Shown: piece by piece, positions 44,428 to 52,126 of the stretch
How the letters are laid out: each line of letters begins with the position of its first letter
How positions within the stretch are numbered: position 1 is the first letter of the stretch
From: Candidatus Acidiferrales bacterium
Lineage (GTDB): Bacteria; Acidobacteriota; Terriglobia; Acidiferrales; UBA7541
Direction of reading: 5' to 3'
Assembly: GCA_031296075.1 (NCBI GenBank)
Contig: JARLGK010000049.1
Span: 1 to 52,126 of the forward strand
Length of the DNA: 52,126 bases
The notes under the pieces: model-generated
Told to the model about the DNA's origin: nothing
Databases searched by the model: none
What the model saw: the letters and a program-made list of their open reading frames with translations, nothing else
Position numbers and translations under genes: made by a program

Positions 44428-45516
44428 TTAGCGAGCGGCGCGAGCTTGTCCGGCGGCGGCAGCCTTCGCGACCGGCTTCTCCGCTTCGGCGGCGGGTTTC
44501 TTGGCGTCGTCGGAAGAATGCGCTGTCGGCAGGCCGAGCGATTTGCGAAGCTCGTGTTCGATTTTGTCGCGGATGTCGGTATGCTCGCGCAGGAAAAGGC
44601 GCGCATTTTCGCGGCCCTGGCCAAGGCGTTCACTCTTGTATGAAATCCAGGTACCGGACTTTTCGAGCAGGCCCTTGGCCACGCCGAGGTCCAGCAGGTC
44701 GCCTTCGCGCGAAACGCCTTCGCCGTAGATGATGTCGAATTCGGCCTCGCGGAACGGCGCGGCGACTTTGTTCTTCACAATTTTCGCACGCGTGCGCGAG
44801 CCGACCACGCGGTCGCCATCCTTAATGGATTGGATGCGCCGGATATCCACGCGAATCGAAGCGTAGAACTTCAGCGCGCGTCCGCCGGTGGTTGTCTCCG
44901 GATTGCCGAACATCACGCCGATTTTTTCGCGGATCTGGTTGATAAAGATGAGGCAGGTGCGCGACTTCGAAACGATCCCGGTCAACTTACGCAGCGCCTG
45001 CGACATCAGGCGCGCCTGCAAACCCATCTGCGGGTCGCCCATATCGCCTTCGAGTTCAGCCTTGGGCACGAGCGCGGCGACCGAGTCCACGACGACGATG
45101 TCCACCGCATTGGAACGAATCAGCGCCTGCGCGATTTCAAGCGCCTGTTCGCCGTTGTCCGGCTGCGAGACGAGCAGGTTGTCGACGTCCACGCCCAGCT
45201 TTCGGGCGTAGACGGGATCGAGCGCGTGTTCGGCATCGATGAATGCGGCGATGCCGCCGGCCTTTTGCGCCTCGGCGATCACGTGCAACGTGAGCGTCGT
45301 CTTGCCGCCCGATTCCGGGCCGTACACTTCGATCACGCGTCCGCGCGGGAATCCCCCCACGCCAAGGGCCGCGTCAATCGAAATCGAACCGCTGGAGATG
45401 ACGCTTACCGGCACGAGCACGTCGCGATTGCCCAAGCGCATGATCGAGCCCTTGCCGTGATCCTTCTCAATTTGTGAGATTGCCAATTCCAGGTTTTTAG
45501 ACTTTTCGTCGTTCAT
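44428..45516 (-). CDS. recA: RecA recombinase
   Basis: RecA forms filaments on single-stranded DNA for strand exchange and triggers LexA cleavage. With the ATG at 45516 ([20 protein letters not shown]) it has 362 residues. Walker A is GPESGGKTT (66-74). Other signatures are [67 protein letters not shown] (loop L1 region) and [20 protein letters not shown] with [10 protein letters not shown] (L2). The C-terminus is a Lys/Ala-rich tail. The upstream open frame beyond 45516 is not homologous. It has the same direct-repeat element upstream as lexA. Confidence 0.97.
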   Translation of the reverse strand: MNDEKSKNLELAISQIEKDHGKGSIMRLGNRDVLVPVSVISSGSISIDAALGVGGFPRGRVIEVYGPESGGKTTLTLHVIAEAQKAGGIAAFIDAEHALDPVYARKLGVDVDNLLVSQPDNGEQALEIAQALIRSNAVDIVVVDSVAALVPKAELEGDMGDPQMGLQARLMSQALRKLTGIVSKSRTCLIFINQIREKIGVMFGNPETTTGGRALKFYASIRVDIRRIQSIKDGDRVVGSRTRAKIVKNKVAAPFREAEFDIIYGEGVSREGDLLDLGVAKGLLEKSGTWISYKSERLGQGRENARLFLREHTDIRDKIEHELRKSLGLPTAHSSDDAKKPAAEAEKPVAKAAAAGQARAAR

Positions 45517-45616
45517 TTTGCACCTCAAGAGGGCGTTCGTTTTAGGTCCCGCCGTGGCGGGCGGCCCGATTCTACCAGACTGCCCCTGACCCGGCTCCAT
45601 TGCTTTCTGGAAGGGG

Positions 45617-45645
45617 ATATTAGCACGAGGCGAATAAAAGGCGAA
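45617..45645 (-). promoter_or_regulatory. recA promoter region with candidate LexA operator
   Basis: TTCGCCTTTTATTCGCC at 45629-45645 (minus strand), 113-129 nt before the recA ATG. It matches the lexA spacer element at 14 of 17 positions with the same 11-nt period. TAATAT at 45617-45622 is a good -10; 17 nt upstream the hexamer is TTCGCC, a poor -35 that overlaps the first half-site. LexA bound here would cover the promoter. The operator role is inferred. Confidence 0.65.
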
Positions 45646-45683
45646 GATATATTTTCGGCGAGTGTAGCGCGGGAACGACCGGT

Positions 45684-46553
45684 TCAATACTTGTAAAAAC
45701 CCTGGCCGGATTTGCGGCCGAGCCGGCCGGCGGCGACATGCTGCTTCAGGAGCGGGCAGGCCGCGTACTTCGCGTCGCCGAAGCCGCGGTGCAGGACCTC
45801 CATGATGTCCACGCAGACGTCGAGACCGATCAGGTCCGCGAGCTCGAGTGGGCCCATGGGATGATTCATGCCGAGCTTCATCACGGCGTCCACGGCCTCG
45901 GGCGTCGCCACACCCTCCATCACCGCGAATGCTGCCTCGTTGATCATGGGCATCAGAACGCGATTGGAAACGAAGCCGGGCGCATCGTTGACGCCGACAG
46001 GTTTCTTGCCCAACTTTTCGCAGAGCGACATCGTGGTCTGAAACGTTTCGTCGCTCGTCGCGCGGCCGCGAATCACTTCCACGAGCGCCATTACCGGCAC
46101 GGGATTGAAAAAGTGCATGCCGATGAATTTTTCGGGGCGGCTGGTCTCGGCGGCGAGCTTCGAGATGGAGATCGAGGAGGTGTTGCTCGCCAGGATCACG
46201 CCGGGGCGCAGGATCGCGTCCGCGTCCTTCAGCACGCGGACTTTCAGCTCGAGTTGTTCCGGCACAGCTTCTACGGCGAAGTCGACGGCCGCGAGCGCGG
46301 TCATGTCGATCGTGGGCTTGAGACGCGCGAGGATGGCGGATTTGTCCGCGGCGGTGATTTTTTCCTTTTTCACTTCGCGGTCGAGATTCTTGCCGATGGT
46401 TTCGAGCCCGCGGTCGAGGAAGCGCTGTTCGACGTCGCGGAGGATCACGTTGTAGCCCGCGCGCGCAAACACGTGCGCGACGCCGTTGCCCATCGTGCCC
46501 GCGCCGAGCACGGCGACGGTCTTGATGATTTCGGAGGCCATGGTCGCGTTCAT
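45684..46553 (-). CDS. 3-hydroxybutyryl-CoA dehydrogenase
   Basis: 289 residues from the ATG at 46553. It reduces acetoacetyl-CoA or oxidises 3-hydroxyacyl-CoA with NAD(P). The Rossmann domain has [20 protein letters not shown] and a basic/acidic loop, [30 protein letters not shown] and [15 protein letters not shown] with [18 protein letters not shown] (catalytic His) are family hallmarks. The C-terminal domain shows [16 protein letters not shown] and [20 protein letters not shown]. It lies near a thiolase gene (47764); together they carry out two consecutive steps of acetoacetyl-CoA/3-hydroxybutyryl-CoA metabolism. The name hbd or fadB2 would fit, but I do not assign a symbol. Confidence 0.92.
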   Translation of the reverse strand: MNATMASEIIKTVAVLGAGTMGNGVAHVFARAGYNVILRDVEQRFLDRGLETIGKNLDREVKKEKITAADKSAILARLKPTIDMTALAAVDFAVEAVPEQLELKVRVLKDADAILRPGVILASNTSSISISKLAAETSRPEKFIGMHFFNPVPVMALVEVIRGRATSDETFQTTMSLCEKLGKKPVGVNDAPGFVSNRVLMPMINEAAFAVMEGVATPEAVDAVMKLGMNHPMGPLELADLIGLDVCVDIMEVLHRGFGDAKYAACPLLKQHVAAGRLGRKSGQGFYKY

Positions 46554-46627
46554 GATAGCAGGACGCTCCAAATGGAGGTCATTTTTCACGTATAATCGGC
46601 GCGCTTCGTCTAAACGGAGGAGCGCTT

Positions 46628-47107
46628 ATGACGAATTCAAATCTGGTTCTCGCACTGGCATTCGGGATTGGCGTGATCGCCGGGCTGCGGGCGCTGACCG
46701 CGCCGGCGGTGGTCGCGTGGGCCGCGCATCTGCACTGGATCAATTTACTGGGCACTCATCTCGCGTTCATGGGCACGATCGTGGCGGTTGCGATTTTCAC
46801 GCTGGCCGCGGTCGGCGAGATCGTCAACGACAAGCTGCCCAAGACACCCCCACGCACCGCGACGCCTTCCCTGATCATCCGGATCGTCATGGGCGCATTC
46901 GCGGCGGCCACGCTGAGCGCGGGAATTGGCGGCTCGCTCTGGATCGGCGCGCTGCTGGGAGCCGTCGGCGCCGTCGTCGGCACCTTCGGCGGGTATTATG
47001 TGCGCACGGGGCTCGTGAAGGCGCTGCACTCGCCGGATTTCGTGATCGCGCTCGTCGAGGATGCAGTGGCTGTTTGCGGCGGCCTGTTCCTCGCCTCGCG
47101 GCTGTAG
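46628..47107 (+). CDS. DUF4126 family membrane protein
   Basis: 159 residues with GGAGG 7 nt before the ATG. Four hydrophobic segments are visible: LVLALAFGIGVIAGLRALTA, FMGTIVAVAIFTLAAVGEIV, ATLSAGIGGSLWIGALLGAV and VIALVEDAVAVCGGLFLAS. The GLRALTAPAVVAW start and a DKLPKTPPRTATP loop are typical of DUF4126. No function is known. It diverges from the hydroxyacyl-CoA dehydrogenase gene; a TATAAT hexamer at 46591-46596 may belong to its promoter. Confidence 0.82.
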   Translation: MTNSNLVLALAFGIGVIAGLRALTAPAVVAWAAHLHWINLLGTHLAFMGTIVAVAIFTLAAVGEIVNDKLPKTPPRTATPSLIIRIVMGAFAAATLSAGIGGSLWIGALLGAVGAVVGTFGGYYVRTGLVKALHSPDFVIALVEDAVAVCGGLFLASRL

Positions 47108-47128
47108 AGAAAGACGCGAGCGCCGCGA

Positions 47129-47725
47129 CTATTTCGACTTGAGGGCGAGCCAGGCGACGAGGGCGGCGAGCTTTTCATCCTGTATCCACGGCGAACCAAG
47201 CGGGCGTCCGAGTTCGGCGATGCGGCGGGTGAGATCGGCGGGCTTGATGCGAATCGCGCGGGAAACGGTCTCGAGAATTTCGCGCTCCTTGATTGTTTGG
47301 GCTTTGAGGCCGCAGCGGGCGCTTGCGTCGAGTATGGCTTCGCGGAAAAGCTCGCCGTCGGCGGAGTGAATCAGCGAATGCGACGTGAGAATTTGCGGAA
47401 GCGCGGGAAGCGACCTGCCGGAAGCGAGGAGAAGTCCGGCGCGCGCGAGTGAATAGCCCTGCTCCTGCAGGTCAGCTTGCAGCTTGCGGATGGCATCGAG
47501 TGCAAGGCGTCGCGATTCTTTCTGCATGCGCGAGACGAATGCGCGGGCTTCGTCGAGCGGAAGCTTTTCGCCGGTGTGATAAGGCTGCCGGAATTCGTAG
47601 GTGAAGGTTTCGACGAGATGGACGCGCTGGCGCGAGACGATCGTCGGCGCGCCTTTGGTCAGCGTGAGCGCGACGAGGGCGGTCCAGCCGGAGTGAGCGC
47701 GAAACCCTACGGCAGCGACCTTCAC
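47129..47725 (-). CDS. Conserved protein of unknown function
   Basis: 198 residues. I do not recognise a named family. The start VAAVGFRAHSGWTALVALTL and the middle block GLLLASGRSLPALPQILTSH-SLIHSADGELFREAI recall an RNase H-like fold (a beta strand with a polar turn, then ASGR). The C-terminus has RRIAELGRPLGSPWIQDEKL and AALVAWLAL. No signal peptide or transmembrane helix is visible. It lies 38 nt downstream of the thiolase gene on the same strand, so co-transcription is plausible. My impression that similar proteins occur in other Acidobacteriota is from memory. Confidence 0.68.
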   Translation of the reverse strand: MKVAAVGFRAHSGWTALVALTLTKGAPTIVSRQRVHLVETFTYEFRQPYHTGEKLPLDEARAFVSRMQKESRRLALDAIRKLQADLQEQGYSLARAGLLLASGRSLPALPQILTSHSLIHSADGELFREAILDASARCGLKAQTIKEREILETVSRAIRIKPADLTRRIAELGRPLGSPWIQDEKLAALVAWLALKSK

Positions 47726-47763
47726 GAAATCCTCCGCGGCGCAGATTCAACAGGCCCGGAACT

Positions 47764-48951
47764 TCAGAATCGTTCCACTGCCAACGCCACCGCATTCCCA
47801 CCGCCGAGGCAGAGGGCCGCGATGCCGCGCTTCAGGTTGCGGCGCTGCAATTCGTAGAGCAGCGTGACGAGCACCCGCGCGCCCGACGCGCCGATGGGAT
47901 GACCGAGCGCGACGGCGCCTCCGTTCACATTTACCTTTTCGGGATTGAGCTTCAGTACGCGCGTCACGGCAATCGCGGCAACGGCGAACGCTTCGTTCAA
48001 CTCGTACAGGTCCACATCTTTATCGCGGTCCCAGCCGGTTTTCGCGAGCAGCTTTTCGACCGCGTCCACGGGCGCCATCATCACCCACTTCGGCTCGACT
48101 CCGCTGACCGCCTGTGCGACGATGCGCGCCATCGGCGCTTTTCCCATCCGCGCGGCATTCTTTTCGCTAGTGACGACGACAGCCGCGGCGCCGTCGTTGG
48201 TGCCCGGCGCGTTGCCGGCGGTTACCGTGCCGCCTTCCTTCTTGAACGCGGGCTTGAGTTTCGCGAGCGCTTCGAGCGAAGAGTCCTCGCGCGGCGATTC
48301 GTCCACCTTGATGACCACGGGCGGGCCCTTGCGCTGGGACAGCTCGATGGGAACGATCTGGTCGCTGACGAAGCACGACTTCGTGGCGCGCACGGTCTTC
48401 TGGTGGCTCTCGAGCGCGAACTGGTCCTGCTCCTGGCGCGAGATGCCGTATTTTTCGGCGACGAGTTCGGCGGTCTGGCCCATGTGAAAATTTTCGTACA
48501 CGTCCCACAGGCCGTCCGCGATCATCGAGTCGAGGAGTTCAGCATTGCCCAGGCGGAAGCCGGAGCGCGCGCCCTTCATGAGGTAGGGCGCGTTGGACAT
48601 GGACTCCATGCCGCCCGCGACCACGATTTCCGATTCGCCGAGCATCACGGCCTGCGCTGCCAGGCCGACGGCTTTCAGCCCCGAGCCGCAAACTTTGTTG
48701 ATCGTCATCGCGGCAACGCGAGAATCGAGGCCGCCCTTCAGCGCGGCCTGCCGCGCCGGATTCTGTCCGAGGCCCGCCTGAAGCACGTTGCCCATGATCG
48801 CTTCGTCAACCTGGCCGGGCTCGATGCCCGCGCGGCGGACGGCTTCGGCGACAACTTTCGCGCCAAGCTCGGGCGCGGTGAGCGGCGACAGCCCGCCCAT
48901 GAATTTACCGATCGGCGTGCGGACGGCGCTGAGTATGATGGGCTTTTCCAT
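47764..48951 (-). CDS. Acetyl-CoA C-acetyltransferase (thiolase)
   Basis: 395 residues. It condenses two acetyl-CoA to acetoacetyl-CoA or runs in reverse. The nucleophilic Cys is C88 in [37 protein letters not shown] is the CoA-loop region. [30 protein letters not shown] (catalytic His) and [10 protein letters not shown] (second Cys) complete the active site. The length fits the biosynthetic thiolase group (phaA/atoB type). It is probably co-transcribed with the unknown gene downstream, and functionally linked to the hydroxyacyl-CoA dehydrogenase at 45684. The direction of flux cannot be told. Confidence 0.94.
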   Translation of the reverse strand: MEKPIILSAVRTPIGKFMGGLSPLTAPELGAKVVAEAVRRAGIEPGQVDEAIMGNVLQAGLGQNPARQAALKGGLDSRVAAMTINKVCGSGLKAVGLAAQAVMLGESEIVVAGGMESMSNAPYLMKGARSGFRLGNAELLDSMIADGLWDVYENFHMGQTAELVAEKYGISRQEQDQFALESHQKTVRATKSCFVSDQIVPIELSQRKGPPVVIKVDESPREDSSLEALAKLKPAFKKEGGTVTAGNAPGTNDGAAAVVVTSEKNAARMGKAPMARIVAQAVSGVEPKWVMMAPVDAVEKLLAKTGWDRDKDVDLYELNEAFAVAAIAVTRVLKLNPEKVNVNGGAVALGHPIGASGARVLVTLLYELQRRNLKRGIAALCLGGGNAVALAVERF

Positions 48952-49148
48952 GGCGATTGCTCCCCGGAATCTTCGATGGCTTGAAATTCAAGTATAGGCG
49001 CGGAGGTTGGTGGGGTCAATTTAACGGCTCTGTCGACCGCCGAAGCGTTCCGCGCCCCTCCGAAAAAGTGTCACACTTAGTTGGTACCCCGATGCTTTGT
49101 TTTCAATGAGATGCACCGCAAATTACTCGGCATGGTGTGTCACTTAAA

Positions 49149-49215
49149 TGCGGTGGTTAGTGAGTGGTGATTGGTGACTGGTGGCGGGCGCATCGTGACT
49201 CGGGAATCGTGACTT
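49149..49215. repeat. GTGATTnGTGACT-type degenerate repeat, copy 3
   Basis: Units AGTGAGTG, GTGATTGG, TGACTGG, CGTGACTCG, GAATCGTGACTTG follow one another. It lies upstream of the thiolase gene. Compare 23878-23950 and 33960-34030. Confidence 0.65.
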
Positions 49216-49268
49216 GTGTTTTGAAACTCTCTCTGCGGTTTCGCCTGAAGCGGAAATAGACTCCGTTC

Positions 49269-49290
49269 GCACAGACAGGATTGTCTGTGC
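49269..49290. repeat. Perfect inverted repeat GCACAGACA/TGTCTGTGC
   Basis: A 9-bp stem around GGAT. The position is intergenic. It may be a dispersed palindromic element; no T-run follows it. Confidence 0.6.
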
Positions 49291-49736
49291 CACAAAACCC
49301 CATTCAGTTGTCAAAGAACATTCGGCTCTCGTCGAGAGAGCGGATGGTATTCGTCGTCACTATTACGATGGCAAATTGCGGGAGGCGAGTCTACTGGCCG
49401 TTCGTTCAGCGGTCGTACAACCTGCACTTTTCTCGGAGTCGGGACATGAGAAAGGTCGCGAGAAGAAAATTCCGAGGCTTCTTCGATCGGCGTGCGGACG
49501 GCGCTTAGGATCGGGCTCGCGGATTGCGGGCAATAGATCGGTGTCCTTGCGAAGTTTCGCGACATTTAGTCCGACTTATCCGCAATAGTCGCTTAAAAGT
49601 GGCTGAGATCTGTCGTTGGAAGAGTACGCCGAGCCCGGGGAACCTTAGTACTAGGGCTGGCCTACGAAGAGGCTATTGGTAAGTCTACGGGCCGCCCCTA
49701 CTCTAGGGTGTACCCAGAAGAAGTGAAATTAACCCC

Positions 49737-51677
49737 ATGACCACTATTGATACCTCGGCGACGAAGTTGGCCGCCACCCGATGGCGCGATACAGCAGCCG
49801 CCGCCGACCGAACTAAACAAGAAGGTAACCTTGCGGTCGATGCTGGCCAGGGGTTCTTAAACGTCCCGGCGCGTTATGAGATTTTGTCCCATATTGGCAG
49901 CGGTGGTATGGGAATCGTCTACAAGGTTCGAGATCGCGAAACGGAGGAGATTGTCGCGCTGAAGCTACTGAAGCCGGAGATTGCGTCTGACCACGCAATG
50001 CGAGAGAATCTGCGAAAGGAAGTCTGCCTGGCAAGAAAAGTCACCCATAAGAACGTCTGCCGGATTCATGACTTCTATCGTACTGACGCCGCGGCCTGTA
50101 TCTCGATGGAATTCGTTGAGGGTGAGAGCCTACTGTCCAGGTTGCATCGTGTCGGGACTCTTTCCGTGGCTGAGTCGATCCTGATTGCGCGTCAGATATG
50201 CGCGGGTCTCCATGAGGCGCATATCCAGGGAATCGTGCATCGGGATCTGAAGCCCGCAAACATCATGTTAGATCGATCCGGCAATGTGAAAATTATGGAT
50301 TTCGGCATCGCCCGTCTGTCCCAGGAAAATGGCCAGATGACTAGAACTATTGTTGGAACGCCCGAGTACATGGCTCCTGAACAGATAGAACTTAGACCCA
50401 TGGGTCCGCGAACCGATATCTATTCGTTGGGTCTATTGCTGTATGAGATGGTGACGGGTTCGCAGGCGTTCACCGGCGAAACCACCATTGCCGTCGCTCT
50501 AAAGCAAATTCGGGATGCGCCAAAACGACCATCTGAAATTGTCCCATCGCTTCCGCTACAGCTCGAAGCGGTCGTCCTGAAATGTTTGCGTAAGAATTCT
50601 GAGAGCCGCTTTCGGTCTGTGAGTGAACTTGATGCCGCCTTAAAGAAGTGTGAAAGAAATAACGCTGATGATCTAAGGGGTGCCGCTTTCAGAACACATC
50701 CCCTGGTGCACTCGGGGATTCAGAAAGGCCATGCTGCTTTTTCCTACTTGATTTCCTTCGCCGGCGAAGTGCAGCGAGCAAGTCTTGATCTAAAAAGGAT
50801 CGTGTCTCCCAGATATCAGGAGCTAGCTCCGTTGCGGCGTGCCTGGGAATTGCGAACCCGAGAAAGAATTCGCTCGGCCCAGGCAGCAGCAATTCTGTGC
50901 GTGATATTCGTGAGCGCGACCGTTGTTTTTGGACTAGCAACGAGCCACAAGATCCATCACGAACAAACGGCGACCGAGGCGACAGATCGGCTGTCTCTTC
51001 CGAGCCCTGAGTCATCTACTTTGAAGGAGCCGTCATTGAACGGCGTGCCGTCGCCCGATCTTGTTCCCGCGGCGGATACAAGAGAAGTTACAAACAGGGG
51101 CGACGTTGACCTCAATCTAAATGCCGACCATGCACCCGATGATGCCTCGTTATCATCCGGTGTGACGCCTACGAACGACACTTTGGAGTCCAGGCCTACC
51201 CTCGTAGAGCCCTTGGAGAACCCGAAAGAACAGGCCCGGATCTTGCCGCCATTGCCAGCTAAGACAAGCCCAGCGATCCGGAAGATTCGAGTACCTCTAT
51301 TTGCCAGTACGTCTGCGCAATCGGCAACTCGTGAGACCGCCGATATAGCGAACGAGCAGACGGTCGCCGGATCAACGCCATCACTGACAACAGTATCGAT
51401 AGGAACAGCCGTATCCAATCAGCCAAAAACGGAAGAAAGCGAGCCAGCCTCGACTGGGATCTATCTTGAAGTAGGTTCTTTCAAAGACGCAAAATGGGCT
51501 GACGATGCAGCTGACCGCCTTACTCAGTTAGGCTTCCACGCTATTTGCATTCACAAGACTGTCCTCTGGATGCAATCTTACCATGTTGAAGTGGGTCCGT
51601 ACGGGAACGCCGACGAAATTGCAGAAAATCAAGAGCGGTTAGATCTGCAAGGATTCAAATCTCACGTTGCCAAGTAA
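49737..51677 (+). CDS. Ser/Thr protein kinase with transmembrane helix and extracytoplasmic SPOR domain
   Basis: 646 residues. The kinase domain (about 47-305) is complete: glycine loop IGSGGMGIVYK (53-63), ALK lysine K76, catalytic loop HRDLKPANIM (168-177), DFG (188-190), activation-loop end GTPEYMAPEQ and DIYSLGLLLYEMVTG. A transmembrane helix lies at about 383-402 (AAAILCVIFVSATVVFGLA), then a Ser/Thr/Pro-rich linker of about 165 residues. The last 75 residues are a SPOR-like fold: GIYLEVGSFKDAKWADDAAD, RLTQLGFHAICI and YHVEVGPYGNADEIAE. SPOR domains bind denuded peptidoglycan glycans, so the kinase may sense septal or damaged wall. It faces an FHA gene convergent 27 nt downstream. Codon use looks less GC-rich than in the other genes here. 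Confidence 0.9.
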   Translation: MTTIDTSATKLAATRWRDTAAAADRTKQEGNLAVDAGQGFLNVPARYEILSHIGSGGMGIVYKVRDRETEEIVALKLLKPEIASDHAMRENLRKEVCLARKVTHKNVCRIHDFYRTDAAACISMEFVEGESLLSRLHRVGTLSVAESILIARQICAGLHEAHIQGIVHRDLKPANIMLDRSGNVKIMDFGIARLSQENGQMTRTIVGTPEYMAPEQIELRPMGPRTDIYSLGLLLYEMVTGSQAFTGETTIAVALKQIRDAPKRPSEIVPSLPLQLEAVVLKCLRKNSESRFRSVSELDAALKKCERNNADDLRGAAFRTHPLVHSGIQKGHAAFSYLISFAGEVQRASLDLKRIVSPRYQELAPLRRAWELRTRERIRSAQAAAILCVIFVSATVVFGLATSHKIHHEQTATEATDRLSLPSPESSTLKEPSLNGVPSPDLVPAADTREVTNRGDVDLNLNADHAPDDASLSSGVTPTNDTLESRPTLVEPLENPKEQARILPPLPAKTSPAIRKIRVPLFASTSAQSATRETADIANEQTVAGSTPSLTTVSIGTAVSNQPKTEESEPASTGIYLEVGSFKDAKWADDAADRLTQLGFHAICIHKTVLWMQSYHVEVGPYGNADEIAENQERLDLQGFKSHVAK

Positions 51678-51704
51678 TCGCTCGGCCGCAGCGTCAATGG
51701 CAGC

Positions 51705-52126
51705 CTAACGGTTCAGCCGGTCACGGTTTCTTTCCCGGGCTTTTTCGTTCGGGATCATCTTGATCTGCAGAAACGTAGAACCGATTCGAAATTTCGACAT
51801 GGGCTCCAACCGGGCCACGAAAACGCGAGAATTGCGGAGATACGTCCCATTCTTAGAACGCAGATCGTGCAGCAGAATCGCGTCGGCCTCACTTCAATAG
51901 CGCAATGCGAACGCGACACTTCCGAATCGTCAATTTCAATATCGGCACCGCCTCCCAGTCGCCCTATCGTCACGAGAGGGGTCGAGAGTTCGAATTCCAT
52001 ACCTTGGGACAAACCACTCACGACGGAAATTGTGATGACTTCGTCCTGCGGAAGCGCCAGGCTTGCGGTTTGGGAATTCAGAGAACCCTCGAGCCCGGAA
52101 CCTCTGGATCTTTCATGCGACGCCGG
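51705..52126 (-). pseudogene. FHA-domain protein, 5' end beyond the right edge, with a -1 frameshift
   Basis: The frame is open from the window edge: LALPQDEVITISVVSGLSQG, then MEFELSTPLVTIGRLGGGAD and IEIDDSEVSRSHCAIEV, an FHA fold with GR, SRSH and phospho-Thr-binding residues. Near 51889-51893 the frame slips. Restoring one base (GTG-GAG instead of GTGAG) gives EADAILLHDLRSKNGTYLRN, with the FHA hallmark D..S.NGT, then SRVFVARLEPMSKFRIGSTF and a basic tail to the stop at 51705. Without correction the protein ends early at 51755 and loses half of the domain. It may be a real lesion or a sequencing error. The nearby kinase is a likely partner for a phospho-Thr reader. Confidence 0.75.

Larger units (their letters stand above)
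49020..49736. other. Gene-free stretch with repeats and a thiolase-like scrap
   Basis: 717 nt without a credible gene. It holds AAGTGT-C-ACACTT (about 49066-49078), the degenerate GTGATT repeat (49149-49215), the palindrome at 49269-49290 and a 22-nt duplicate of the thiolase 5' coding region (49484-49505 equals 48909-48930). The duplicate encodes ILSAVRTPI in the same sense. It looks like decayed, repeat-rich DNA. No transposase or terminal repeat pair was found. Confidence 0.55.

Overview
The window looks like a chromosomal segment of an Acidobacteriota member (Terriglobia-like) or a close relative. This rests on the moderately high GC, an RpoB with an N-terminal zinc-ribbon insertion, the core gene set, and accessory families common in that phylum (DUF3857/TPR protein, DUF2339 membrane protein, PilZ and bactofilin proteins, Ser/Thr kinases). 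The phylum assignment is inference; no rRNA is present.

Layout. 1-12225 is one long minus-strand block of translation and transcription genes. In transcription order it reads rpsL-rpsG-fusA-tuf-rpmG-(broken GIY-YIG gene)-tRNA-Trp-secE-nusG-rplK-rplA-rplJ-rplL-rpoB, with rpoB cut by the left edge. A near-consensus promoter at 12197-12225 and a structured leader of about 340 nt precede rpsL. 12641-16739 holds a secreted transglutaminase-like/TPR protein whose catalytic Cys is replaced by Ser, and a SAM methyltransferase. 16840-21158 is the minus-strand cluster rplM-rpsI-rpsB-tsf-pyrH-frr, with another near-consensus promoter. 21358-28249 carries a twice-frameshifted epoxide hydrolase, a small winged-helix protein, a bactofilin, lexA, a PH-domain membrane protein, a secreted cytochrome c/PQQ dehydrogenase and a DUF8021-like protein. 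28524-32415 holds an isoprenylcysteine-methyltransferase-like protein and korAB (2-oxoacid:ferredoxin oxidoreductase). 32590-39462 holds an M23 peptidase, a giant DUF2339 protein, a molybdopterin-oxidoreductase remnant and a PilZ-like protein. 39633-44244 holds a second DUF8021-like protein, a tannase-family esterase, a lone transpeptidase and a DinB-fold protein. 44428-48951 holds recA, a 3-hydroxyacyl-CoA dehydrogenase, a DUF4126 protein, an unknown conserved protein and a thiolase. The right edge has a Ser/Thr kinase-SPOR fusion facing a frameshifted FHA-domain gene.

How the parts work together. The two large minus-strand blocks supply translation factors, ribosomal proteins, RNA polymerase and protein export. 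lexA and recA, 21 kb apart, share a 17-nt direct-repeat element (TTCGC-N6-TTCGCC) in their promoter regions. In lexA it exactly fills the spacer between -35 and -10. This is the best regulatory discovery here: a candidate SOS operator. The kinase and FHA genes form a plausible phospho-threonine signalling pair, with an envelope-facing SPOR sensor on the kinase.

Gene-free stretches hold at least three families of degenerate intergenic repeats and several strong palindromes. No CRISPR array, rRNA operon or intact insertion sequence was seen.
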